The translations under genes and the position numbers were made by a program. Source: Sanguinoderma infundibulare (taxonomy: Eukaryota; Basidiomycota; Agaricomycetes; Polyporales; Polyporaceae). From it: DNA of 64,000 bases. Below are positions 46,937 through 59,464 of this stretch, piece after piece (within the stretch, counting starts at the first letter, position 1; every line of letters starts with the position of its first letter). The stretch spans positions 1,488,001-1,552,000 of the forward strand of contig JAVLRN010000012.1 of NCBI GenBank assembly GCA_032821775.1, in the 5' to 3' direction. The notes below the pieces were generated by a model. The model made no database searches. It saw only the letters and a program-made list of their open reading frames with translations, and had not been told where the DNA came from.

Positions 46937-49900
46937 TCACCGCCTCTGGGACTTGGGCGGAGGAGTGCCCTGCGCCTCCCCAGTAGCCTTGCGCTTCGTC
47001 CCAAGACCAATCACAACCTTCGTTCTCTCCGCTGGGACGGGCGTGCCCTCCTTCGACGTCTCGGCCTCCGCCGCGACCGACGCGATCCGCGAGAACCCAG
47101 GGCGGGGCGCTGGGGAGCCCCCAGCAGACGTTCCCGGTACAGGGCTGCCGTTGTTGGGTATGGGAGCAGGGAGCGTCATGAACCCGGTCGAGTCGAGCTG
47201 CGGTATCGCGTCCTTGTCCGCCTGCTTCTTCTTGTTCTTCTTCTCCGTCTTGCCCTTCGTCAGCGGCTGGCTGTCGAGGAACTCCGCAGCCTGCGGGACA
47301 GCCCTGTAGAGCAGCATCAGCAAAAAGCACAAGGCGCAGGACTCGCAACGAAAGAGCGAACGCACCCCCGGTTGCCGACGGAGAGCACAAAGTGCGCCTG
47401 GCCCGTCTTCTCCTGTCGGATCTGGAACGCCTGGTTCATGCTCAGCGGCGTGTCCCCGCTCGCCATCGCCTCCTTCTTGCGCTCCTCCGCGATCTTCTTC
47501 AGCCGCTTCTCCGTCTTGCCTTTGCCCGAGCCCTTACCGTGGAACTTGTGCGAGAGCGCCTTCCACGCCTCCTTCGGCGTCAGCTCGCGCCCGAACTCGT
47601 CGTAGTACACGATGTTCACGTCCGGCTTGTAGTGCTTGAACGTGTCGAGGTTCTGCCGCGCCTCCTGCTGCTCCCGCAACCGGTTCTCGTACTCGCGCGT
47701 CGCCTGGTCCTTGTTGCCCCCGCGCGCCTTCGTGCGCTCCAGCTCGCGCTGCGCGAGCATGCGGCGGTAGTCCGCGAGCCAAACGTCGCGCTGCAACTGG
47801 ACGTGCTCCCGTTCAGCTTCGTCGGCTTTCGGCTGCGCGAGGACACCCTGTTGCCGGAGGATGTTGAGGGTCGCAGCCATGCCGGAGCCAAAGTTCTGCT
47901 CGATGGATGTTCCAACCGCGGCGTCTCCAGAGGCCGCTTCCTCGACCTCCATCGCCTCCGCCTGCTTGATGGCGTTCTCGATGGCGTTGAGTATTTCCTC
48001 CTCATCCTCTTCGTCCTTCACGACCACCTCCCCAGCTTCGATCTCCTCCATGGGATGGTCGCCATCCTCCGACCTCATACGAGATGGTGGTGCGGACGGA
48101 AGTCTCGAAGGTTCTCGAGACACTTCGGACTTGACGGAAGCCTCGCCAGGCTCTTTCTTGACTGCGGTAGGGTCATAGACGATAGCGCGGACGAACTCTG
48201 AAGTGTCGTCGATGGTCAGCCCACCGTCCTCTTCCTCATCGCCGTCTCCGATCACGATGACCTCCTTAGCCTCCGACAGCGCACGCTGCTCGGCAACTGC
48301 AATCAATGGAGTCAGCGTATGCACTGATGTCCGCCATATGAAATCACGTACTTTGTCGTGCAATTTCCTCCGGCGACAGCTTCTTCGGTTTCTGGAGCTT
48401 CGCACGCCGAGAACGCGCCAGAGCCGCTTGCAGCTCGTCATCATCTACGAAATTGGCATCCAAATTACGTGGTCGAGGGACAATGGACTTCTCGTCTACC
48501 TGCATCTGGTCTTCGCCGTTCACAGGTGAAATGTCGGATTCTTCGGCATTAACGCGACGCGTCGAACGCTTCTTCTTTGTCTATGGAGAAAGTGGTGAAT
48601 ATACGTTCCTCTAGATTGGAAACGCTGAAAGAACGTACCTTGGGCTTCTTGAAACCAACATCACCAGGCTGCAGATAGTCCGCGGATTCAAGGTTCTCTG
48701 AAGGGACCAGTCAGTTTGGACGATAAACGGGACGAGACACGGGACGTACTGGCGTAGTCTATGGACAACAGGGACTTGTTGACGGTCACGACGCCCTCCG
48801 ATTCGTCTTTCTTTGGGCGTGCAGAAAGCGTCGAACTGCCAAGTCGGAAGCCCTGAAAACAACCCGTCAGAGGTCCGCACACTGAGATGCTGCGAATACC
48901 CACAGTTTCTTTCGGCCCCTCTAGGAACTCGTCGTACTTCGAAAGGACAGCGCGTTTCATTCCTGCAGCACCAGTGGCGAACTCATCGTCGTCATAGCCG
49001 GTGTAATCACGCCGCTTGATCTTGAGCTCCTGATTTTTCTGCTCTCGTTCACGTTCTGCCATCTCAACGTTTTGTAGCTCATCCTCTGCAAAGGTGCAGT
49101 CAGATCATCTGCTCAATGACTGTGAATCGTGCACATGCTTACCTTCGTTATCAAGAATGCGACTGTCTTTGAGCGTCAGGATACGTGCTTCACCATCTTC
49201 CAAGCCTTCGAAGTCATGGCTAACTTTCAGGCCTTCGAGATCCTCTGTGGATATGTATGTCAGGACGCTGCACACGTGAGAAAACGACACTGATGGACAT
49301 ACTTTCGGTGTAGTCGTCACCTAAAAAGACCTTGTCCATGTTCTCCAACTCCTCCTGTCGCTTCTTTGCTAGCTCCTTCTCCTTCTTCTTGCTCCTCTTA
49401 ATCCATTTGAGGGTATCGTCCACGTCGCCATCGACATCACCGAGAGTCGTACCCTTCAGCTTCGCATTGAGCTCCCGCTTATTCTTCGCCCTAACAAGAA
49501 ATTCGATGAGCTCCGGGACGTCACAACACGAAAATCCTGTCGTTGCTCCTAGCCCCTCCAGCATTATAATCATGAGTTAAAGTGTTACAGCCATCACCTC
49601 GCATGACAACTTCAACATCCTATACCTTCCCTGATCCATAGACGAGGGAGGACGGTTTGTGAGTTACGGCAAGTGCAACAGAACAGTAGACTGCCGTAGG
49701 AAACAGTCGAGGTGCGGCACAACGAGCATGACTAAGCGTCTCACCATGCTGGCTCACAGGGTCTCAACCGAGGGTAGATAGGTGTAGTTGTCGGCGAACT
49801 ATCGGCCTAAGCGATTCGACACAGGATTTGGATGTCCTTGTGTCCTAGCCACGCCACGCTTTTGCGTGGCTCGAGCTGATCAAGGGAGGATAGAAGCAAC

Positions 49901-50186
49901 GGCAGGATGCACAAGACAGGAGAACGGCTACTCACTTCGCAATGCGGTCTTGGATCGCCCTGGAAGAACACACAATAAACGTGAGATATGGTAGGCAGGA
50001 ACGATGCTGCGGCACTTACTTCGACTCGCGATCCTTTGCCTCCCGTTCGCGTTTCTTGGCATAGTTGTCCTCCGCCTCCTTATCCTTGTCGCCGGCAGGG
50101 GCCTTGTCGTCGGTTAGAGGCTTGAGACCAAGGGAGATTCGGATCTTGTTGGTCTCCTCCAAGCTGATGCTCTCCTCCATGGACAT
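46937..50186 (-). CDS. snu66: U4/U6.U5 tri-snRNP protein Snu66 (SART1)
   Basis: Spliceosomal tri-snRNP component. Ten exons: 50186-50020, 49959-49936, 49490-49303, 49244-49143, 49085-48904, 48852-48750, 48697-48639, 48580-48352, 48296-47366, 47303-46937 (783 residues). The N-terminus SLEETNKIRISLGLKPL is a textbook HIND element, the binding site for the ubiquitin-like splicing factor Hub1. SART1 family blocks follow: KDLEGLKVSHDFE, KRRDYTGYDDDEF, KYDEFLEGPKE, YYDEFGRELTPKEAWKALSH and FHGKGSGKGKTEKRLKKI. The second exon is only 24 nt and intron 2 is 445 nt, very long for this window. The gene shares a 138-nt divergent promoter with sgd1. Confidence 0.93.
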
Positions 50187-50324
50187 GGTGGCAAGGACCG
50201 TTCCAGGAAGGTGGAGGAAGGAAGCAGGGAGCCGGTCTCGAAGGTGGTTGCAGTGTAAGAGGGGAGGAGAAGAAGCGCCCGCTCGCCCAACTGTCTTGAC
50301 TCGCGCGCCTGACCCGCGAAATTC
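50187..50324. promoter_or_regulatory. Bidirectional promoter of snu66 and sgd1
   Basis: Only 138 nt separate the two divergent start codons, so both core promoters and both 5' UTRs must share it. The two products act in splicing and in ribosome biogenesis, respectively. No TATA box is evident. Confidence 0.5.
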
Positions 50325-53300
50325 ATGCCTGCTCGAAGCCACACGGGTCCTTCGCTCCCTCAATCCCTCCTCGAGGAGATCAGCGGAGAAAATAGTACGT
50401 TCACATGGTAGTCAGCGGTGCGGGTCTGATGTCTTGCTTGATGCCCCAGACTCCGCGCACAAGCACAAGCGCAAAGGAGGGCAGCAACTTTCACGAAAGG
50501 AAGCCCGGAAACAGGCCAGGGAAGGCCGCAAGCATCGCAAGGCAGAATACTTCTCTGCGGCACCCGGCAGTAAACCTCATCGCCATGGAAAGCGACATGC
50601 CGAGGCAGATCACGCAGAGACTCCTCAACGCAAGAAGGTCAAGCTAGAGAGCTCCGAGCCATCGACCACTCATTCTACGCTTATCGACAGCCTGCCAAAA
50701 TCCCGCGAAGGTGGCCAAAAGGGCTCCAGCATGAAGGCGAAAAATACCAAGACAGCACTTGAGAAGCTGGCGGAACGCACGGATGCACCAAAAGCCTCCA
50801 AACGGACTGCCCAATCGGCCCTCAGCACGATCCTCCGCACACCTCAAGAGGAGCAAGAGGATGCCTATATTGCGTACCTCGAAAGCAAGCTGGGTTGGGT
50901 CAAAGGCGAGAAGCGCACCGCGCAGTACGGCAAAGGGGAGGAAGAGGATGGGTTAGATGGTATGTGTGTCAACAGTGCATCATCGCGAGCTTTTGCCAAC
51001 CCGAGACTACAGATCTTCTAAACGGTTTGGACCAACTCGAGTCATCCAGGCCGACGTTTATGGTGAGTCCCGACGAAGTCACCCTTTGTAACTATTCTCA
51101 TATATGTTATATGCAAGAACGACGATGACTCTGAAGGAGATCAATCCGGCGAAGAAGTTGGCGACGATGGCTCTATGGACGATGGTGAAGACACAGTCAT
51201 GGAGATTGATGAGGAAGTTGAGGAGGAAAATGACGACGACCAGGGGCAGGAACATGAGGAGTGGCACGGCTTTGGAGATGAAGCTAGCGACGAGGACGCT
51301 GAGGGATCCGACGTTGTTGAGACTGAGAACAACGCGGACGTTCCGGAAACCACTCAGCCTATTTCAGCTGGTTCGTGTCCTTCCGTCTCCCAGAATGTTC
51401 GAAGTTGATCATGTTACCATCTTAGGCTCCAAATACGTGCCCCCACATCTTCGAAAACGGGCAGAAGCCGACAATGGACCGCTCTCGGAAGTTCAGCTCA
51501 AGCTCACAAGACAACTCAAAGGTCTACTGAACCGGTACGTATCAATATGGCTCCTGTAAGGGTGGACGCTTACGGGGCTGTCCAGTATGAGTGAACAGAA
51601 TATTGCATCTATAGTCGATGGTGTTGAGGAAATTTACCGGAACAACCGTAGACATGGTGTGTTGGGCAACCGGCTGAGTGGTCATGGATCACTTATGCTA
51701 AATTATGCGCAGACGTCACGGAGACCCTGACGAAGCTCATCACCCACGGTATTTCTGACCATTCGATGCTGCTGGATCAATACGTGGTTTTGCACGCAGC
51801 CTTCGTGTCCTCTCTCCACAAGCTGATTGGGATTGAGTTCGGTATGCTCCTTGGTCCCCTTGAATCCACCAACCCTAATGTATGCGATTCTTTCAGCGGC
51901 TTTCTTCGTGCAACACGTCGTTTCCTCCTACAACGCGCACTTCGCTGCGCTGGACGACAAGCCTGACATTCCTGCGGATCCTTCGGCAGACGATGAACCT
52001 ATCGGAAAGGAGTGTTCCAACCTAATCGTCCTCCTGTCGGAACTGTACAACTTCCAGGTCATCTCTTGCGTACTGATGTACGACGTGATTCGAGCGTTGC
52101 TCGACGGCGAACTCACCGAGCTCAAGGTCGAACTCCTGTTGAAGGTTGCGAGGAGTAAGCGCATCCCTGTCTCCATTTCCACTAGCACTCGGCCTGATTG
52201 TTGAATAGATTCCGGACAGCAGCTGAGACAAGACGACCCTACAGCTCTCAAGAGCATCATCCAGATCGTCCACGAGAAGCTTCCCCAAGATACGAACGCC
52301 CTTAGCTCACGCACGCGCTTCATGATCGAGACCCTCAGCAATCTCAAGAACAACAAGGTCAAGAAGGCTGCTGGACAAACGGCAGGCGGAGAGGCCGTGG
52401 AACGCATGAAGAAGTTCCTAACCGGCCTCAATAAGAAGCGTCATGGTTTGTCACTTTGGCCAGATATCTTACTTCCTCGCTGACATGATCGCTCGTTCCA
52501 GTGATGTCGCACGAACCTCTTCGAGTCTCGCTCGAAGATTTGCGTTCCGCTGATACCAAGGGCAAGTGGTGGCTTGTAGGTGCCGCGTGGGGCGGTGACC
52601 CGCTCGTCGAGCGCCAACAACAGGCCCAGAGCCAAACAGCAGCCGCGGTCCCGGATGCGCCCAGTGAGAACGTCCTCCTCATACTCGCCAAGAAGCAGGG
52701 CATGAATACGGATATCCGGAGAAGCATATTCGTTGTGCTAATGAGTAGCGACGTATGTCGATGCATTTCATCTTCGCGTACCCTACTTGCTGAAGTTAAC
52801 TCGCAGGACTACGTTGATGCTTGCGAGCGGTTGTCCCAACTGAAGCTGACCGAGATCCAGCAACGCGAGATCATCCGTGTTATCCTGCACTGTTGTGGGA
52901 ATGTGCGCATCGTTCCCCTGTCTATTCTCCACACCTTCGGATACGGCTAACGCCTATGCACAGGAAAAGCAGTACAACCCTTACTACGCCCTCGTCGGCC
53001 AACAGCTCTGCCGTCTCTCCCACTCGCACAAGATCACCCTCCAGTTCTGCCTCTGGGACTTCCTTCGCGACATGGGCGAGACGGCCGTCGGCGGCGCCGA
53101 GATCCTCAAGAACCTCATCGAGGACGACCGCGCGGGCTTCAACGTCAAGTCCATCTCCCCCACGCGCATGCACAACGTTGCGCGCGCGTTCGGCTGGTGG
53201 ATCGCCAAGGACTGCTGTACGCTCGCGGTCCTCAAGCCCGTGGACTTCACCGTCCTCAAGCCGCAAGCGCAGATGTTCATGAAGGAGCTGTTCGTGCATG

Positions 53301-53539
53301 TCTTGGCGAACACCCAGCTCGCCACGCCGTTGCTGAGCTCGGAGCGCCTGCCGACGACCAAGAACAAGGCGTCATTGGAGGAGGTCTTCATCAAGGGCTC
53401 TAAGATTCAGGCAGTTGCTCTGGGGCTTGTTTTCTTCCTTCGGGAGGCGTTCGGAGAGGAGGAAGGGTTCTTGAAGTGGGCGAGTCAGGTCGCGCTGCAG
53501 ACATTGAGAACGGGGATGGATGGCGTTCCTGTAATGTGA
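50325..53539 (+). CDS. sgd1: Nucleolar MIF4G/MA3 protein Sgd1 (NOM1)
   Basis: Nucleolar protein needed for 18S rRNA maturation; relatives bind the helicase Fal1/eIF4A3. Thirteen exons (50325-50394, 50450-50959, 51013-51062, 51118-51370, 51426-51534, 51586-51656, 51713-51841, 51897-52154, 52209-52445, 52502-52752, 52807-52902, 52964-53539) are listed here as twelve joined intervals that close to 869 residues. A basic N-terminus (KHKRKGGQQLSRKEARKQAR) and an acidic block around 215-290 precede the MIF4G domain, which starts at KYVPPHLRKRAE (about 296) with LTRQLKGLLNRMSEQNIASI. The MA3 domain lies around 575-690 (TDIRRSIFVVLMSSDDYVDA, LTEIQQREIIRVILHCCGN). The C-terminal region ends FLREAFGEEEGFLKWASQ. 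Phases close exactly. Confidence 0.92.
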
Positions 53540-53694
53540 TAATAGCCTCTTGAACGTTTCCTAGTGGCATGCATTGGTATCGCACACGAGCTATCCACAT
53601 CAAGCTTTCTGAAAGGCCACGCTAGAGTATACATTGCCACTATGACCTCCAAACGAAAAGGTCGGCCATGCTATCCTAGAGCTAGAGCGGGGGA

Positions 53695-54597
53695 TCAACG
53701 CCTTGCCCCTCTCGAAAATCGGGAGACATACTGGTATTGCAGTCCGGTCCCCCCGTTGGCAAACTTGGCTTTCAATTCGTCCTCGGTGAAATTACACGCT
53801 GCATCATCACGGCTTAGTGTCTGGACGAACCAGCCGCGAGGCAGTGCATACTCACAAGTGATGAGGAAGAGCCCACCCGGCTTGACGACCCGTGCAATCC
53901 GAGCAGGGTACCCATCTGCGGGGACTCGGCCGCTCTCGTCTTTCTCCGCAAGAGCGATGGCGTCGAACGTCCCCTTGTCCAAGACTAGATCCCACACAGC
54001 GACCAAACCCGCTTCCGCGCCCACGCCCTCCAACGGCACGACGTCGTTTTGCAGGAAGTTACAGACCGCAAACGTGATTTTGTCCGCATTTTTCAGAGCC
54101 GGCGCCGCATCGTCCTCGTCTTGGGCCTCGTCTCCCTGCAGGGTCGACTTGGCTTTTGCGATGGTCTTTGCGAGCTTAACTGCGTCAGGACTGTAGTCGA
54201 CCCCGAGTATCCGGTTGGGTTCGTAGCCCGCTGCGCAGAGTGCGAACAGCAGATTCCCGTTGCCTGCTCCGACCTCGAGGACGAATGGTGACAGATCGGA
54301 TGGGACGTTCTCCACGGCCCAGTCCACCATCTTCTCGACGCTATCTTCCCCGAACCTGTGAAGAAAAGCGCATCCATGCCGCAGCCACGATCAGGGTGCG
54401 ATAGGTTAATAGCGTCCCTGAGGGAGATGACTGACCACACTTCGCCCTCGTCCCCGATCTCCTCAAAGGTTGTCAGCTCGGAAGAGTATACATTGTCCCA
54501 GCTGCATGGGCGATTTGAGCACACAACCAAAGCATAGGTGACAGACTCACTGTTCCTTGGTTCCAAGCTTGGATGGCTGGAGATCGGTGGAGGACAT
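53695..54597 (-). CDS. efm4: Protein-lysine N-methyltransferase Efm4 (EEF1AKMT2/METTL10)
   Basis: S-adenosylmethionine-dependent methyltransferase that in yeast methylates Lys316 of elongation factor eEF1A. Three exons: 54597-54551, 54501-54436, 54355-53695 (257 residues, the family length). Efm4 hallmarks: SKLGTKEHWDNVYSSELTTF at residues 9-28, GEVWFGEDSVEKMVDW, the SAM-binding motif VLEVGAGNGNLLFAL, GVDYSPDAVKLA, and motif DLVLDKGTFDAIAL. PGGLFLITCEYALPRGWFVQ follows. An acidic insert of about ten residues (GDEAQDEDDA) lies between strands 3 and 4. The 3' end converges on sgd1 with 155 nt between stops. Confidence 0.92.
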
Positions 54598-55019
54598 CGC
54601 GGAGAGCGAGAAGAAATTTTGCTTAGTCAGCGAGAGGAAGGTTGTAGACGATGTCGGGGAAAGGGTGCGCGAGACCAATGTGCGATATGTGTGGACTGAA
54701 GCATGTATATTATTCACTGGCGTTTTAAGTTCAGGTCGTCGATAGCGGCAGAGACCATGGGGAGGCTGCTTGGGAAGGGAGTGGTAGGGGATTGCTAGTG
54801 GGAAGAATCAATAGAGAATCGAAGGAAACACACCAGGACTGCGAGGGCAGACATGACGAGCATGTGCTGAGAACAGAGCTGGTATTATGCGACAGAGCAG
54901 TGTACATCATTAGACAAGGATACAGCGTAAATCCAGAAAGCGGAAAGCAACTAGCAGTTTTATGAGTACCGTTTCCTGAAACATATACTGAAGAGACCGC
55001 ACCTTGCACAACTCAACGA
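54598..55019. other. Intergenic, efm4 to pam18
   Basis: Upstream region of efm4 and 3' region of pam18. No gene, RNA or repeat is seen. Confidence 0.4.
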
Positions 55020-55448
55020 TCACCTCCTTCCATCCTTCTCAAGCAAGTCCTTGGCCTCGTTGATTTTACTCGCGAGATACGGTGACCCGCCGCGGTCAGG
55101 ATGGTTCGCAAGCATGATTTGTCGGTGCGCATCCTTCAGCTGCTTTTTGAGTGCAGGGCCATCCCTGCGGAGCATATGTAGTAAGCAACCCCATGCCCGC
55201 ACAGTTAAAGATGCGGAAGCTCACTTGAGACCAAGGATTGCAATGGCTTCCTTCCGGTCCATCTTGGACTTGAAGCCGCCCTTGACCCACTGCTCCGCAG
55301 CGCTCTTCCCTCCAAGCATGCCTCTGCGGAGAAGCGACCGACCGGCGATTGCAGCAGCAATAGCACCCACACCAATGATGATAGGCGTGGACATGGTGGA
55401 GGAGGACTGGGAAGAGGAGGAGCTGGTGGTCGGAGTGGAAGCACTCAT
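55020..55448 (-). CDS. pam18: Mitochondrial import motor J-protein Pam18 (Tim14)
   Basis: Inner-membrane J-protein that stimulates mtHsp70 at the TIM23 channel. Two exons, 55448-55225 and 55164-55020, give 122 residues. A Ser/Thr-rich intermembrane-space tail (1-18) precedes one membrane helix at about 19-40 ([20 protein letters not shown]). Then comes [19 protein letters not shown] and the truncated J domain with HPD at residues 96-98 ([20 protein letters not shown]). Size, topology and HPD placement are those of Pam18, not of the HPD-lacking Pam16. Confidence 0.95.
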
Positions 55449-56664
55449 GGCGCCCGATGACAGGCACTCATCCGCGCTTTGTCGCTCCGTCTCTCCTACT
55501 CACCACCAACCTCGTTCTGTGCTACTCCTCGGCAGCTTACCGCATTGCCTACACTTGGTTGCTTCGCTTTCATGATTTCCTCGGCTATGAATGGTGCTGT
55601 CTGCCTTGCACTGGGTGCTGCGGTAGCTTGCCTTTGAGCTTGCCCTGAGCGAACGACGGAAGTGACCAGGAAGCGGTTGACAATGGAATCATCGAATCCC
55701 CGTGTACTAGAACGGCCAAGAAGGGTTCATCAAAGCATCCCCTTGCCAGTGTATTTTGTTCGATCGCCAAAAAAGCAAGTTTTCTAGGGGGACTTCTCTG
55801 CGCTACGACGAAACGGGGGATAAAGCGGCCAGTGCGTTACAGGTTCCTTACATGAATCTCACAAAAACTGACCATATGTGTTGTGGCCGCGCAGTTACAA
55901 AAGCCGCTTGGTGAAGACCACCAGGCGTTGACACAAGTGGGCGATCGTCTTCGCCGCCCTGCATCCGTCTCGCCCTTGCCCTTGGACGTAGTCAATCCCC
56001 GCCGTCCGATTAATCCCCAACGCCTGTGCGCCCGCCATCTCAAATAGAAGGCGTTCCAACCATTTATCCAAGCATTCCGACGTTCGTACTCGTGTCCTTC
56101 GAATGGTTGGGCACCGCGCGGTGACCCGTTGGCGATGTGAGACGGTGCATCCTTCCGGTCTCTTTATACCCTGTTCGTGGATCGGCGATCGATTTCCAGG
56201 TTGCGACAGCATACCTAGATCGTCTTATCTAGCCTTCTCCCTTCCATTGGGTTACTGTCGTCGTTGGCGCACGGCATCAGTATGTTCGATTGCGTCGCGT
56301 TTGTCTAACCCGATTAGCCTGTGGTTGCGCAGATGGAATAGATTGCATTCGACCACATGAACATGAGATGGGTGCGCGTCATCCGTGCTGCGGTAATTTC
56401 TGGTGCTGCGACGCAAAAAGGTGCGGAACGGGGGGGCCGTGAGCTATCAAAGCGAATTGTTTAAGTAGGGCGGCCAAAACAAAGAGCGTGAATGCCCGCT
56501 TGAGGCCCAAGATGCCGCTGCTTCTCGGGGCTTCTTGTCAACACGCCTTATCCGCGTTGCCACTCAAGCGACAGCATTCGTCTCCTCTCTCTTCCTTCAC
56601 CAGGCCACATTCGAGACGACTCCTTCATCCCCATCCTTCGACGCAGCCAGACGACGACTTACCG
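55449..56664. other. Intergenic, pam18 to helicase
   Basis: About 1.2 kb between divergent genes. No coding gene is recognised. The last ~175 nt (56488-56664) are open in frame with the helicase and include earlier Met codons at 56488 and 56512, so part may be coding N-terminal extension. Confidence 0.4.
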
Positions 56665-59464
56665 ATGCCACCGAAGACCCGCCAGATCCAACAGAACCTC
56701 ATCGACGAGTATCATCCCAACATCCGGGTCCAGGATGAGGTGATGGAATCGACGTTGACGCAGGAGATGTTCGACGACCTCTTGCAGGGCACCCCCACCC
56801 CTCGCCGCGTCGGACTAGCCCCAATCTACTCCAAGAATGGCACCCTTTCCCGCCTCGTCGTCGCGACCAACACCAAGGCGATCATTATCCACTTCCATGC
56901 GAAGGACAAGGGCGCTAAGGCGTACCAAAAGCGCGAGGTGCTCACCAGTGCCATCCTCTGCAACGAGGACGTGACCCTCCTCGGCTTCGACCTCGCCAAG
57001 CTCGCCATCGCCCTCTTCGCGGACCACAACCTCCGTATCCTCAACGGCGTAGACGTCCAGTCCGCGTTCGGTGTCCCTGACGAGCCGGCGTTGGCTGCGA
57101 TCCAGTTCGCGGTCGGAGAGAACGCCGGCGTCTTGAAAGAAAACGTCGAGAGCGCCTTCGCGATCTCCGACTTCGACGACAAGAAGGCCAACGCGGTCAC
57201 CAGCGCCTGCACGCAGCAAGCTTGGGTGGCCCAGGTCGTGGCGACCTACCCAGGCATGGAGGAGAGGGTTTTGAGTGCCATGAAGATTAATACGAGGGAC
57301 ATGAACGAGACGGTATGCTCGCCAAACGCGATCAATATGCACCATGATAGTCTAATCTTATCGCACCATAGCGACTCCGCATCATCACGGAGCTCGAACG
57401 CGGCGAACAGCGTGTTGCGCTCGGCCAAGCCACCTCCGTCGTGCACGACTTCTCCGCCGTCGGCGCCCGCAACCAGACGGCGCATGTTCGCGCTGACCGC
57501 TTCCAAAATCGCATCCGGCTGGATGGCGTGCGTATCGTCGCTTGCCGTCGTACGCGCTCTTTCGCTGACAAAACACGCTGCATCTAGCGGACTCAACGCC
57601 TCACCGTGCACGACCCAGACACCGGGCTCAACTACACCATTCCCGCAAACCTCACTGCTCTCTCCGGGCGCAACGCCACGCTCCAAGCCGGGAGCTCACT
57701 GGAAGGACGTACCATCACCTCTATCACTACTCAAGGCGCAGATGGGCCCACCAACGCGCAACGACAGCGAGATCGCGTCGTGCGCGAGGTGCTTCAAGGC
57801 AAGGCAGACATTTTACAAAACCCATTCCTCCAGTACATTTTCGACCCCTCCTCCGAGTTCGCATGGCCAGAGACATTCCCTGTTGTCGACACACCGCCAC
57901 CTATCATCACCACGCGTCCTCTGAATGATTCGCAACAACGCGCTGTGGAGCACATGCTCCTCAACACCAACCAATCCCGGTTCACTCTAATCCACGGTCC
58001 CCCTGGCACAGGTTTGTGCTGTGATTTGTCTCTGTTTTGGCACATCACTGATAGATTGTGCTCACTGCAGGCAAGACCACTGTCATTGCGGCGTATGTCT
58101 GCTCAGCGGTTGCGGCTGGCGCCACAGGCATCTGGCTTGTCGCCCAGTCCAACATCGCTGTCAAGAACATTGCAGAAAAGCTCGCCAACGTGGGCTTCCT
58201 CACCTGGAGGCTGCTTGTCTCCAAGGACTTCCACTTTGGCTGGTATGTCTGTTTTCTTTCTGCTGTCTTTGGCGTACTCTTACTTGCTTCCTAGGCATGA
58301 ACACCTTTATGGCAATATTGCCAAGAATGTCATCTCCACCAGCAATTTCCGCGCAGCTTCACGGGATCAGTCTCTTACAGGGATCCCAGTCATTCTCTGC
58401 ACCCTTTCTATGTTGTCCAACACCAAACTTGACATCTTCACCAAGCGCAACCCTATCCAGACCCTTGTTGTCGATGAAGCCAGTCAGATTGCCATTGGCG
58501 ACTATGTCCCTCCTCTCCAGAACTTCCCCTCTATCTCCAAGCTTTGTATGATTGGCGACCACAAGCAGTGTAAGTGCTGTTTTAGTTTTTCAGCTTCCTC
58601 CTCATTTATCATAACTTCATCCAGTGCCCCCATATGGTGCTGATGATGATGACACTATCCAGAGTGTCTTTGAGATTGATCACCTGAGGGATGCAGCCAT
58701 CTTTCTCAGCATTCAGTGTGAGTGTTTCTTATTTATTCCATTTGTATTTTTCTTGACTCACAACAATTCCTCTCAGACCGCATGCCACCCCTGATTGGGG
58801 ATGTTGTCTCTGAGTTTATGTATGAAGGCCAACTCCAGTCCAACCCTGAGCACCCTGTTCCTTCCACCCAGGCCAGCTGCTGGTTTGTGCATGTTGAAGA
58901 CTCTAGTGAGTTGCAGCATGAGACCAGCTGGCATGTGAGTCCTGTTTATGCTTGTCTTCTCTTCTACAGCTTATAGTTTCCCATTTTAGAACCCAGTTGA
59001 AAGAGCTACAGTCCTTAAACTTGCTGAGAAGCTCCAGGCAGAGGGCAAGGAGTATTGCATCATCACACCTTATGACGCCCAGCGCTCCTTCTTGGAGAAT
59101 GATCTCAAGTCCAGCGGCCTTGTCTGGGAGGACAAGTGCTTCAATGTTGACTCCTTCCAAGGTGAGTTGCTTTTGCCTTCTTGTGTGTGGACTTGGCTAA
59201 GTTCAACATATTTTAGGAAATGAAAAGGACTTCATTATTGTTTCTTTGGTTCGTTCTCGAGCTCTTGGCTTTCTGGCTGATGAGCGTCGCACCAATGTCA
59301 TGCTCACTCGCTGCAAGAGGGGCATGTACATTGTCACTTCCTGGGATTTTGTTTGGAAGAAGGCTAGCCAGACTATGGTGGGGAGGATGGCGGCTGCCTG
59401 GAGTGATAACCTTGAGGAGGTCTGGGTGAACCCAGAGCACCTTACTATAGAGGCTGAAGCCTGA
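56665..59464 (+). CDS. Upf1-like SF1 helicase with degenerate exonuclease-like N-terminus
   Basis: Superfamily 1B RNA/DNA helicase. Ten exons: 56665-57312, 57372-57527, 57588-58011, 58071-58242, 58295-58569, 58625-58717, 58777-58934, 58990-59161, 59217-59464 (nine listed intervals, 781 residues). Helicase motifs: Walker A GPPGTGKT at about 405-412 (split by an intron), DEASQ from Asp527, GDHKQLPP, YRMPP, IITPYDAQR, VDSFQGNEKDFIIVSLVRS, FLADERRTNVMLTRCK. This is the Upf1/Smubp2/Sen1 motif set, but none of their zinc-binding domains is present. Residues 30-150 read like an RNase D/WRN exonuclease fold (VGLAPIYSKNGTLSRLVVA, LLGFDLAKLAIALF, LNGVDVQSAFG) but lack the acidic DxE. From about 58.2 kb onward the gene is CpG-poor and uses A/T-ending codons, unlike its 5' half. 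The cellular role is unknown. Confidence 0.85.

Noticed and set aside
56488..56664. Start of the helicase at 56488
   Set aside because: The frame is open, but the added 59 residues are Ser/Arg/His-rich and the Met at 56665 begins the recognisable domain; kept only as an alternative.
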